NCBI GenBank assembly: GCA_002305265.1
Contig: DBQP01000010.1
Location: forward strand, 99,933-163,932
Length of the DNA stretch: 64,000 nucleotides
Direction of reading: 5' to 3'
DNA from: Prevotellaceae bacterium UBA1391
GTDB lineage: Bacteria; Bacteroidota; Bacteroidia; Bacteroidales; Bacteroidaceae
Numbering within the stretch: the first letter of the stretch is position 1; the number at the start of each line of letters is the position of its first letter. The notes under the pieces are model-generated. The model searched no databases, was not told the DNA's origin, and was given only the letters and a program-made list of their open reading frames with translations. A program made the translations under genes and the position numbers. Below, in pieces: positions 25,852-33,579 of the stretch.

Positions 25852-27234
25852 TCAGAGGCCAATCCACGAGAGCAGACCGAACTGATGCAGGAAGATGAGC
25901 AAGACAGCGAGAGGCGTGACGTAGCGCACCATGAAGCGGAACGTCGCCACATAAGGCGCACGGAGCGTACCGAAATTCGTCAGCTGCTCCTGGATGATGC
26001 GCTTGTCGAGCCACCAGCCCACGAAAAGCGTCATACAGATGGAGCCGATGGGCATGGAGAACTTGCTGACCAGCCAATCGCAGAAGTCGAAGATGGACAT
26101 GCCGAACAGGTGCACCTCCTTCCACGGACCGAAGGACAGGCTGCAGCAGACGCCTACGAGAATGCAGCCAATCGTCTGCAGCCAGGCAGCACGATGACGG
26201 CTGATGCCGTATTCCTCCGTCAGGTAGCTGGTGGAGATCTCGTGCATCGAGATGGTCGACGTGAGCGCAGCCAGAATCAGCAGGACGTAGAAGCACAGCG
26301 AAAAGACGTAGCAGACCACGGGCATTGAGCCAAACGCCTGCTGGAAGACGTTGGGCAAGGTGATGAAGATGAGCGACGGGCCGATGTCGGCAGCCCCCAA
26401 CTGATAGCCCGAAGTGGCGACAGCAGGAAAAATGATGAAGCCGGCCATGAGCGCGACAAACGTGTCGATGATGCAGACAGAGAGCGTCGTACGCATCAAC
26501 TTCGTCTGCCGGTTGAAATAACTGCCGTAAGTGCAGAGACAGCCCACGCCCAGCGAGAGCGAGAAGAAGGCCTGCCCCATGGCCGACAGCACCACCCCGC
26601 CGTTCACCTTGCTGAAGTCGGGCTTCACGATGAACTCGACGCCGCTCCACGCTCCGGGCTGCACGACGGCGCAGACGACGAGCACGATGAGGAGCACAAA
26701 GAGCAGGGGCATGAGGATTTTCGACCAACGCTCAATGCCGCGCGTCACGCCACGGACAACCACGACGTGCGTCAGCAGCAGGAAGAGAACGAGCGTGACG
26801 GCCGGAAGCAGTGGGTCGGCAACGTAGTCGGAGAACATCTGCGGGAAGTCGGCGGTGCCTTTCCCGGCAAACTGATTGGCGGCGGCCAGGAAGGCGTAGT
26901 AGCCCGTCCAGCCGGCCACGACGCTGTAGTAGCTTAGGACGATGAAGCCGGTGACGACACCGAGGCGCCCCACCCACTTCCAAGGCGTGCCGGGAGCCAG
27001 CAGATGGAAGGCGCCGGTGGCATTGCGGTGAGACGCACGCCCCACCAGAAACTCGCTGAGCATGACCGGTATACCCATCAGGACAATGCAGCCGATGTAC
27101 ACCAAGATGAAGGCGGCGCCGCCGTTACGTCCCGTCTCAATAGGGAACCGCCAGATGTTTCCCAGTCCGACGGCCGAGCCGGCCGTGGCAAGCACAGCCC
27201 CGATTTTGCTGGCAAAATTTTCGCGTTCGTTCAT
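25852..27234 (-). CDS. NSS-family sodium-dependent transporter (tandem paralogue)
   Basis: A 460-residue paralogue of the downstream gene, with the same start (MNERENFASKIG), first-helix signature (ATAGSAVGLGNIWRFPIE) and RGVTRGIERWSKILMPLLF block. The two differ throughout the rest, so the duplication is not recent. Substrate is unknown; bacterial NSS proteins mostly carry amino acids. The frame is open upstream to 27339 but that part is array DNA, and ATG 27234 is chosen by comparison with the paralogue. A candidate promoter and the VanZ-like gene lie upstream in divergent arrangement. Confidence 0.88.
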   Translation of the reverse strand: MNERENFASKIGAVLATAGSAVGLGNIWRFPIETGRNGGAAFILVYIGCIVLMGIPVMLSEFLVGRASHRNATGAFHLLAPGTPWKWVGRLGVVTGFIVLSYYSVVAGWTGYYAFLAAANQFAGKGTADFPQMFSDYVADPLLPAVTLVLFLLLTHVVVVRGVTRGIERWSKILMPLLFVLLIVLVVCAVVQPGAWSGVEFIVKPDFSKVNGGVVLSAMGQAFFSLSLGVGCLCTYGSYFNRQTKLMRTTLSVCIIDTFVALMAGFIIFPAVATSGYQLGAADIGPSLIFITLPNVFQQAFGSMPVVCYVFSLCFYVLLILAALTSTISMHEISTSYLTEEYGISRHRAAWLQTIGCILVGVCCSLSFGPWKEVHLFGMSIFDFCDWLVSKFSMPIGSICMTLFVGWWLDKRIIQEQLTNFGTLRAPYVATFRFMVRYVTPLAVLLIFLHQFGLLSWIGL

Positions 27235-27266
27235 GTAAAGATCCGTTGAAAGGAGTCGGCCGGACA

Positions 27267-27398
27267 GCAGAAGCGCAGCGGAAAGGCAGGCAGCGCGCCT
27301 CCACAAAAACAGACGCGTGCTGCAACAGCACGGCCGCAACGCAGCGGCGCCGCTTCAGGTTCGCAGCGTCGATGCAGCAGGAGCGCCTGCCGCCGGCG
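27267..27398. repeat. Degenerate 22-bp periodic array upstream of the NSS operon
   Basis: Six units starting at 27267, 27289, 27311, 27333, 27355 and 27377 all have GC at offset 9-10, and three share GCAGCG around it. The DNA is GC-rich, so part of the match could be chance; I hold this more weakly than the clear arrays. Confidence 0.4.
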
Positions 27399-27422
27399 GA
27401 GAGTTAACATGGAAAATTGCTG

Positions 27423-27430
27423 CAAAAGTA
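27423..27430 (-). promoter_or_regulatory. Candidate -7 element for the NSS operon
   Basis: On the minus strand TACTTTTG matches TAnnTTTG, about 190 bases before the NSS start at 27234. The degenerate array would then be in the 5' leader. No good -33 element is visible. Confidence 0.5.
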
Positions 27431-27442
27431 CAATTTTTTTCA

Positions 27443-27450
27443 TAAATTTG
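27443..27450 (+). promoter_or_regulatory. Candidate -7 element for the VanZ-like gene
   Basis: TAAATTTG matches TAnnTTTG, 39 bases before the ATG at 27490. It stands back to back with the minus-strand element, 12 bases away, so the two promoters may interfere. Confidence 0.55.
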
Positions 27451-27489
27451 CCGATAAAATGAAAGCAAATTCGAAAATAAAATGCAAAT

Positions 27490-27927
27490 ATGATGAAGAA
27501 CAGCCACATTTCGGCTTCGCTCCGCGTGCTCCGATGGAGCAGACAGCATGGATGGAGCCTGCTGCTCTATGCCTGCGTGTTCGTGCTGAGCATCATCCCG
27601 CTGGCCGACATCCAGCCGCCGATGTCGCTGAATCTCATGGACAAGTGGGTGCACATGCTCATGTATTTCGGCATCTCCAGTGCCGTCTGGCTGGACATCT
27701 GCCGCAGGAGGGGCGCAGGGCCGAGGCGCAGGGCCGACTGGTGGTGGGCGCTGGCCGTGCCCCTGCTCTTCGGCGGCGCGATGGAGTTGTGGCAGGCCTG
27801 GCTCACCACCTGCCGCTCGGGTGACTGGGTAGACTGGCTGGCCGACGCCATCGGCTGCGCGCTGGCTGCGCCTGTGGGGGCGTGGCTGCTGCCTGCGCTG
27901 TGGCGGAAGAGCCATCGGAAAGGGTAG
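27490..27927 (+). CDS. VanZ-like small membrane protein
   Basis: A 145-residue membrane protein with about four hydrophobic helices. VanZ-family marks are visible: DKWVHMLMYFGISS around residue 51 and the acidic MELWQ followed by SGDWVDWLADAIGCALA near 110. The founding member lowers teicoplanin susceptibility, but most family members have no known role. It stands alone, divergent from the NSS operon. An alternative start at the second ATG (27493) changes only one residue. Confidence 0.72.
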   Translation: MMKNSHISASLRVLRWSRQHGWSLLLYACVFVLSIIPLADIQPPMSLNLMDKWVHMLMYFGISSAVWLDICRRRGAGPRRRADWWWALAVPLLFGGAMELWQAWLTTCRSGDWVDWLADAIGCALAAPVGAWLLPALWRKSHRKG

Positions 27928-28119
27928 GCCATTACCTGTCCACAGCACTGGGAGCGCAGACAAAGAACGGTGGAAGCGCCGCCCAATCATGACAGCGGCA
28001 GCGACCGGCAGACGTGGCCCTGCAAGAAGAAACGGCGTGCGCCGCACGGTCAATCAAGAAGGGTGATGATTTCTGCGCTGGCGATTGCCTGTGAAACTTC
28101 GGGCGCTCGGCACGCCCCA

Positions 28120-28158
28120 AAAGAGAGGACAGCACCGTCGGGGTGCTGTCCTCTCTTT
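28120..28158 (-). terminator. Strong bidirectional terminator
   Basis: A perfect 17-bp stem: AAAGAGAGGACAGCACC at 28120-28136 pairs with 28142-28158 over a five-base loop. A-rich and T-rich flanks let it serve both the VanZ-like gene and, on the minus strand, the TlpA-like gene that ends at 28249. Confidence 0.85.
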
Positions 28159-28173
28159 GTGATGGTGCGGGCT

Positions 28174-28215
28174 GCGCAAGCGGCTGTTCGGCCCGCGCAA
28201 GCGGCTGTTCGGCCC
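28174..28215. repeat. 21-bp tandem duplication
   Basis: A 21-base sequence starting GCGCAAGCGGCTG is present twice, at 28174 and 28195. It is one of the few intergenic repeats in the window with a period other than 22. Confidence 0.8.
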
Positions 28216-28248
28216 GTCTTGCAGGGGCCGGCGACCGGATGCCTCGCT

Positions 28249-29370
28249 TTACTTGCTGAAGAGCTCGTCGAGCAAGGTGTAGAAGTCGGGACTTTCGCCC
28301 ACGATGGTCTTCACAATCTTGCCGTCGGGGCCCAGCACGATCTTCGTGGGGAAGCCGGAAATGGCAAAAAGTTTCGTCACGTCGCTCTCTCCCGTGCCGT
28401 TGATGACGTGGAGCCAGGGCAGTTCGTGCTTCTCCACGGCCTCTTTCCACTTGGCCTCGGTGTCGCCGCAGTCGATGCCGAGAATCTCGAACTTGCCGGC
28501 ATACTTCGTGTAGTATTCCTTCATCTCGGGAATGCCCTTGATGCACCACACGCACCACGAGCCCCAGAAGTCGAGCACGACGTACTTGCCGCGCAGCGAG
28601 GCGAGGGCGAAGTCGTTGCCCTTGATGTCCTTCAGCGTGAAGTTGGGTGCCTCAACGCCTGCGGCCTGTGCGGCTGCGGCAGCTTCTTCCTGCTTTTTGG
28701 CTTCCTCCAGACGGGCGAAGATGTCGTTGATATACGTCTTGAACTTGCCGTTGCGCACTTCCGGCGTCAGCAGCGCCACGAGCTGATTGAACTGCTCCTC
28801 GCTGTCGGCCTGCGCAGCAAAGAGGGCTGCGGCGTCCTCGCTGGCGTGGGCACGAATCACGTCCGATGTCTTGGTGAAGATGGTCTGCTGCAGCGCGTTG
28901 AACTGCTGCTCGATGTCTTTCTTCGCCGCGTCGTCGGCTGCGCTCTGATACTGCTGCACGAGTGCGCGGCCCTGCTCGGTCTCGGCCTTCGTGGCATCGG
29001 AGATGGCGCTGCGGATGGTCTCATACTGCGTGTAGAACTTGTCGCCGCCGAGCTTCACTGTGGATGCGGCCAAGTCGCCTGTCAGTTCCACCGTCGTGCC
29101 AGGCACGAGCTGCAGGCTCGTGAACTTGCGCTCGGTGCCGCTCAACGTGCCCGGAGTGGCGAGCAGGAGCTGCTGGCCTACCTTCACGTCCTTGAGGGTA
29201 GTCTGGAACTTTCCGTCCTTCACGACGAGCGTTTCGCGGGGTTCCAGCACGATGAGCGTGTCGCCCGCATTCTGCAGATTGCCCTTGACGATCACTTCGT
29301 CTGCTTGCTGCGCAAAGGCAGAAGATGCCGACAAGAGCAGCGCGGCAGACAGGAATAATGATTTGTTCAT
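28249..29370 (-). CDS. TlpA/ResA-like periplasmic thioredoxin with N-terminal DUF4369-like domain
   Basis: A 373-residue exported protein. The signal peptide (1-21, ending AFAQQ) is followed by a beta-rich domain (about 25-105; VIVKGNLQNAGDTLIVLE) of the DUF4369 sort, a charged helical linker (110-225) and a thioredoxin fold (235-373) with the redox motif WCVWC in DFWGSWCVWCIKGIPE and the cis-Pro region SGFPTKIVL. It should reduce or exchange disulphides in the periplasm; Bacteroidota have many such paralogues. The frame is open upstream to 29568, but ATG 29370 is chosen for its signal peptide. Confidence 0.85.
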   Translation of the reverse strand: MNKSLFLSAALLLSASSAFAQQADEVIVKGNLQNAGDTLIVLEPRETLVVKDGKFQTTLKDVKVGQQLLLATPGTLSGTERKFTSLQLVPGTTVELTGDLAASTVKLGGDKFYTQYETIRSAISDATKAETEQGRALVQQYQSAADDAAKKDIEQQFNALQQTIFTKTSDVIRAHASEDAAALFAAQADSEEQFNQLVALLTPEVRNGKFKTYINDIFARLEEAKKQEEAAAAAQAAGVEAPNFTLKDIKGNDFALASLRGKYVVLDFWGSWCVWCIKGIPEMKEYYTKYAGKFEILGIDCGDTEAKWKEAVEKHELPWLHVINGTGESDVTKLFAISGFPTKIVLGPDGKIVKTIVGESPDFYTLLDELFSK

Positions 29371-29485
29371 AATAATTAATGGATTGATAAGTGAATAATT
29401 GTGTGAGCTATGAGGGGGGCCTGCACAGCCCTCCGGCAGGACCAGAGCAGCGGCGCATGGCGCAGCGATTGTGCCCGCATGAGGG

Positions 29486-29639
29486 TTCGGGCGCAGTCGT
29501 TTTGTGTTTCGGGTGCGCTCTTTCTGCGTTTCGAGCGCACTCGTTTTTGAGGTCGGTCGTCTTCGCATGGATGCACGAAGGCCTTCGTCGTGGTTTGCGA
29601 AGGCTTTCGCGAGGGTTCACGAAGGCCTTCGTGGTGAGA
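29486..29639. repeat. 22-bp array with two successive motifs in one register
   Basis: Units start at 29486, 29508, 29530, 29552, 29574, 29596 and 29618. The first three share TTCGRGYGC; the fourth (GTCGGTCGTCTTCG) is intermediate; the last three carry GAAGGCCTTC (29577, 29599 with one change, 29621) at a constant offset of three. Two unlike motifs therefore follow one another without any break of the 22-bp step. Confidence 0.85.
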
Positions 29640-29738
29640 GGGCACGTGGCCACTGCCACCCTCGGGCACGAAAGGCTGCTGGCTGAAACGCAGCGGCCTT
29701 GCAGTGCGGCTGTCACGCGGCTGCAGCCGCAGCGGCGG

Positions 29739-31394
29739 TCAGAAGGCGAAAGGGCGTGGAGACGGCGCCGAAGGCGCATGAGGACTGATGCGGACATGCA
29801 CGTAGTCGACGTCGACAAGGCCGCTCTCGCCCGCGTCGTTGAAGCAATAGAGGCCGATTCTGTCGCCGCGGTAGTGGCCCCAGCGCATCTGGTAGACCTC
29901 GCCGAAGGGGTGGAAGATGTCGCCATCCGTGCTGTATGCATACGTCGCGCGTCCGTCCAGTCCCCACGAGGTGCGCAGCCAGAGTGCGGACGTGGTGAGC
30001 TGCGGGCCGCGGAGCGAGGCGTCGTTATGGCGGTATTCGAGATAGCGACGGTCGCCTTCGCACACGATGCCGACGGCGCTGCTGTGGTCGGAGAAATGGC
30101 AGAGTCCGGCCCGAAGTCCGTCCGTGGCCCGTGAACAGTCGAATTTGGCCGTCACCTCACATTCCTCGCTGCGGATGGTGCGCAGCGTCAGCGTGTTGCC
30201 GGCCCGCAGGAGGCGGTTCTGCTCCAGCGGCCGATAGGCCATCAGGCGCAGCCAGCCGGCCCGCTCCGACAAGGAGTAGAAGGCTTCGCGCGGCTGGTAG
30301 TTCCACTGCCACTGCGGCGAGAGGCGCGGCGCGTCGAAGTCGTCGCTGAAGGCCATGAAGAAGTCGGTGCCGTCCGCCGCCGGCGTGTCGGCAGCGCGGG
30401 GAATGCGTCCGCCCCACTGCATCGTGCCGATGCCCTCGGGCAAGACCTCGCCGATGAGCGGCCAGCCGTCCTGCCACGTCACGGGAAGCAGGCTGACGAT
30501 GCGGCCGCTCCAGTCGCCCGAGCCGTGGTGGGTGAGGAAGTACCACTGCCCGTCTTTTCCTTCGACGATGCCGCCCTGATTGGGCTCCATCGCGTCGGGG
30601 GAGGCCAGCGCCAATTGGCGCTCCTCCGCGTAGGGGCCGGTGAGCGTGCGGGAGCGCTTGGCCATGACGTAGCGGCCCACACCGCCTTTGTGCTCGCTGA
30701 AGATGAGATACCACCAGCGGCCGTGACGAATCAGTTTGCTGGCCTCGCGTCCGCTGCCCTCGTTGATGAGAACGCCCTTCGAGCGGTCGAAGGAAGCGCA
30801 GTCGGGCGCCAACGGAAAGAGGTAGGTTTTGTAGCCGTCGCTGAAATGGGTGCCGACGAACACGCCACGGCCTCGCTCGTCCCAAGCCATCGTGCAGTCG
30901 TCCCATCCGGGCTCCGCCAGCAGGCAGGTGAGCGGTTGCCAGGGGCCTTCCGCCGCCGGAGCGCTGGTCATGAAGTATCCCTCGTCGGGTGTGCCGAACA
31001 TGAGGTAGAACCGGCCGTTGTGGTGACGCAGTGTTCCGGCCCAGATGCCGCGCGCCGGTCGGTTCATCTGCGTCCAGTTGAGCGCCTCGCTGATCTGCGT
31101 GAGGTCGGGCACGGCGTTGGCACAGATGCGCCAGTTCACGAGGTCGCGGGAGTGGAGAATCGTCATGCCCGGAGAGAATTGGAACGTGGACGAGATGGCG
31201 TAGAAGTCCTCGCCCACACGAATGCAGTCGATGTCGCTGTAGTCAGAGGGAATCACCGGGTTGAGATAGGTGCCGTCGCCCTGGTCGCCCCAGCGTTGCC
31301 ATTCACCCCAAGTGCGCTTCTGCGCCATCAGGGGTGCAGAAACGGAAAAAGAAAAGAGGAATAGCAGGATGATACGAAGCACTTTCATTGTCAT
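29739..31394 (-). CDS. Glycoside hydrolase family 43 with C-terminal beta-sandwich
   Basis: A 551-residue secreted enzyme. The signal peptide ends near residue 24 (APLMAQ). The five-bladed GH43 propeller (about 40-330) begins NPVIPSDYSDIDCIRVGEDFYAISSTFQFSPGM, with the base Asp in SDIDCIR and the segments MTSAPAAEGPW and MEPNQGGIVEG. A C-terminal beta-sandwich (about 345-535) is of the kind common in beta-xylosidase and arabinofuranosidase subfamilies. Such enzymes release terminal xylose or arabinose. It reads the same way as the second GH43, from which a 268-base repeat region separates it. Start at ATG 31394 or 31388. Confidence 0.83.
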   Translation of the reverse strand: MTMKVLRIILLFLFSFSVSAPLMAQKRTWGEWQRWGDQGDGTYLNPVIPSDYSDIDCIRVGEDFYAISSTFQFSPGMTILHSRDLVNWRICANAVPDLTQISEALNWTQMNRPARGIWAGTLRHHNGRFYLMFGTPDEGYFMTSAPAAEGPWQPLTCLLAEPGWDDCTMAWDERGRGVFVGTHFSDGYKTYLFPLAPDCASFDRSKGVLINEGSGREASKLIRHGRWWYLIFSEHKGGVGRYVMAKRSRTLTGPYAEERQLALASPDAMEPNQGGIVEGKDGQWYFLTHHGSGDWSGRIVSLLPVTWQDGWPLIGEVLPEGIGTMQWGGRIPRAADTPAADGTDFFMAFSDDFDAPRLSPQWQWNYQPREAFYSLSERAGWLRLMAYRPLEQNRLLRAGNTLTLRTIRSEECEVTAKFDCSRATDGLRAGLCHFSDHSSAVGIVCEGDRRYLEYRHNDASLRGPQLTTSALWLRTSWGLDGRATYAYSTDGDIFHPFGEVYQMRWGHYRGDRIGLYCFNDAGESGLVDVDYVHVRISPHAPSAPSPRPFAF

Positions 31395-31401
31395 TCAAAT
31401 T

Positions 31402-31643
31402 GCGCGCAGCGAGGCTGCGCTTGCTTGCTAAGCCAGGGGAACAGTGAGCGGAGCAAGCGGGAGAGATGCGCGGAGCGGGTTGGGACGCTGCGCCGGAGGG
31501 GCCGGAGCAAAGCACCAAGCGCACAAGATTGTGGCGCAGAATCAGATGGACTGTTGCGCCGAGTCTGATGGGTTTCTGCGCCGAGACTGATGGATTGTTG
31601 AGCAGAATCAGTTGGACTGTTGCGCAGAATCAGATGGGACGTA
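31402..31643. repeat. 22-bp array filling the space between two GH43 genes
   Basis: The five clearest units begin with GCGC or GAGC at 31534, 31556, 31578, 31600 and 31622, exactly 22 bases apart, most sharing GCGCMGARTCTGATGG-type sequence. Going back, GCGC or GAGC recurs in register at 31512 (GCAC), 31490, 31468, 31446 and 31402, so up to eleven units occupy nearly the whole intergenic space. The older units have drifted. Confidence 0.82.
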
Positions 31644-31662
31644 GCATTGGGCGGGGGCACTT

Positions 31663-33069
31663 TTAGTAGACATTCCACTCCCAGATGCCGCGTTCTCCGT
31701 CCTCAATCTTCACGCGCAGATAGCGCAGGCGCGCATCGACGCGGTCGGTTTGCGGCGCGCAGATGGTGGGCTCGGTGTGGCGTGAGAGTGTCCGCCACGT
31801 CGTGCCGTCGGTCGAACCCTCCAGCGTGTATACATGGGGCGCGGTGGGGCGCACGAAGAAAATCTCGCTCCGGCGGATTTTCCGCGCCTTGCCGAGGTCG
31901 AGCATGAACCAGCAGTCGCGGTCGGTGTCTGCGGCCATCCAGCGCGAGCCGTTCGCGCCGTCGGTGGCAAAGGCGGGGTCGAAATATTCCGTACGATTGA
32001 GGTTGGGATTTGCGATCGGCGCAATCTGAAGCGCGGGGCGCACGCTGGACGCCGTCACCAGACGGACGGGCAGCGGTTTCGGCGTCTTCACATTGCGCAG
32101 TTTTCCCACGCCGTTGAGATCGACGGCGACGCGGCGGATGGTTCCGTCCGCATTGAATTCGAGCCGGTTTACGTAAGTCTGACGGTTGGTGCTGCGCCGA
32201 CCGAACTCCAGGAATGCGAAATAGAAGTCGTCTGTCCCGCTCACGTTGAACACGCAGCCGTGTCCCGGGCCATACACACCCGTCTGCACATCGGTGGTCG
32301 ACACCAGATTGTCCGCAGGGAAGTCGTACGGACCGAGCGGCGACGTGCGGCTCATGCCATAATAATACTGATAGTTCTCATCGCCGCCGATGGTGTAGAG
32401 ATAGTAGTAGATGCCCTTCCGCTTGAAGAAAATCGGGCCTTCCGAATACGCCGTCTGCGGCGTCTGAATCGTCTGGATCTCGCCCTCCGTAACCGTCATG
32501 TCCGCCGACAGGCGCGCCACATGGCGCCTGCCCCAGAAGACGTAGGGCGTGCCGTCGTCGTCCACGAACACCTCGGCATCAATGCCACCGCGGTCGGAGT
32601 CCTGCAGCAGCGTGCCTTCGGGAGCATAAGGGCGCTCAAACTTGTCGGCGCCGCGGGCGAGGCGGAACGGACCCTCCGGCGCGTCGGCCACGCCCACGTG
32701 CATATAGCCGTTCACTGTGGGGTAGATGTAGTACCGTCCGTTCGCAGCCACAGCCTTGCTGGGCGCCCAATATTTCTCCTGACGAGCCGACGGGAAGTAG
32801 ATGCCGTCGAAGCGCCAGTTCACAAAATCCTTGCTCGTCCACACCACCGGTGGGCCGGAAGTCTCGAGTCCGCGCCCGTATCCGTCGGTCGTGGCGTAGC
32901 AATAGAACGTGTCGCCCACCTGCTGGATGCTGGCGTCGGCTATCATGTCCGGCACGAGCGCGCGCCCAAACGGATTGGCATGCGCAGGCTGCGACTGACT
33001 GACGGGCTGCGCCGCCATCTTTCCGACGACCAGCCACAGAATAGCAATTGCACTGAACAGTCTTTTCAT
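31663..33069 (-). CDS. Glycoside hydrolase family 43 with C-terminal discoidin-like domain
   Basis: A 468-residue secreted enzyme. Signal peptide about 1-20 (KMAAQ). The GH43 propeller (about 30-330) shows the base Asp in PDMIADASIQQVGDTFYCYAT, the pKa-setting Asp in IDAEVFVDDDGTPYVFWG and the acid Glu in YSEGPIFFKRKGIYYYLYT. A C-terminal beta-sandwich (about 350-468) has the look of an F5/8-type (CBM32-like) carbohydrate-binding domain: GSRWMAADTDRDCWFMLDLGKARKI. Likely acts on arabinose, xylose or galactose side chains. The frame is open upstream to 33153; ATG 33069 is chosen, with 33081 possible. The promoter lies about 170 bases upstream. Confidence 0.84.
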   Translation of the reverse strand: MKRLFSAIAILWLVVGKMAAQPVSQSQPAHANPFGRALVPDMIADASIQQVGDTFYCYATTDGYGRGLETSGPPVVWTSKDFVNWRFDGIYFPSARQEKYWAPSKAVAANGRYYIYPTVNGYMHVGVADAPEGPFRLARGADKFERPYAPEGTLLQDSDRGGIDAEVFVDDDGTPYVFWGRRHVARLSADMTVTEGEIQTIQTPQTAYSEGPIFFKRKGIYYYLYTIGGDENYQYYYGMSRTSPLGPYDFPADNLVSTTDVQTGVYGPGHGCVFNVSGTDDFYFAFLEFGRRSTNRQTYVNRLEFNADGTIRRVAVDLNGVGKLRNVKTPKPLPVRLVTASSVRPALQIAPIANPNLNRTEYFDPAFATDGANGSRWMAADTDRDCWFMLDLGKARKIRRSEIFFVRPTAPHVYTLEGSTDGTTWRTLSRHTEPTICAPQTDRVDARLRYLRVKIEDGERGIWEWNVY

Positions 33070-33238
33070 AGTCTCTTTCATTACAGTTTTCCGGCAGACA
33101 CCGACCATTGCATCGGCATCTGCGTGCCTTTTCATCGGCAAACGCCGCCCCATCGGACGCCGCCGGCCAATCGAAGTACAGGCGCGTCCAGCTCACTGGA
33201 GATGCACCAAACAGACGGAGCGCGTGCCCCGCATTTGG

Positions 33239-33246
33239 CAAAGATA
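33239..33246 (-). promoter_or_regulatory. -7 promoter element for the second GH43
   Basis: On the minus strand TATCTTTG fits TAnnTTTG. It is 170 bases before the start at 33069 and about 125 bases from the opposing GH27 promoter. Confidence 0.6.
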
Positions 33247-33371
33247 CACATTTTTTGCAGCTTATCCATGCGACGGAAGTAAAAAACATCCTCAGCTGCG
33301 GCAGATTGCGCACATCGTCTGAAAAACTGCATTTTCGCAGAAAAAAAGTTCATCGTTTCACGACTTTTCCA

Positions 33372-33379
33372 TACCTTTG
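33372..33379 (+). promoter_or_regulatory. -7 promoter element for the GH27 gene
   Basis: TACCTTTG fits TAnnTTTG. It lies about 100 bases before the first candidate ATG (33480) and 190 before the second (33567). Confidence 0.65.
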
Positions 33380-33458
33380 CACATATAACAACCTTTTTTG
33401 CCGACAGCCGTGCATCGACGTGCGCCTTTCACGGCAACGCCGAGCCCTCGTCTCACCT

Positions 33459-33579
33459 ACCAAAAAGCACTCAAAAACAATGAAATTCACGCATTCGTTG
33501 GCCTCTTTGGCCGCTGGCAACGGACAAAACGCTGCCGTTACATCGACCAAGAAGCACTCAAGAACAATGAAATTCACGC
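33459..33579 (+). repeat. Duplicated translation-start region of the GH27 gene
   Basis: A 34-base segment at 33459-33492 recurs at 33546-33579 with two differences, 87 bases apart. Each copy contains the same pre-start sequence (AAGCACTCAARAACA) and an ATG followed by codons for MKFT. As 87 is divisible by three, both ATGs are in the same frame. Confidence 0.85.

Noticed and set aside
31391..31678. 95-codon minus-strand frame across the GH43 intergenic array
   Set aside because: Made of array units read in shifting phase; no start signal and no similarity to a protein family.
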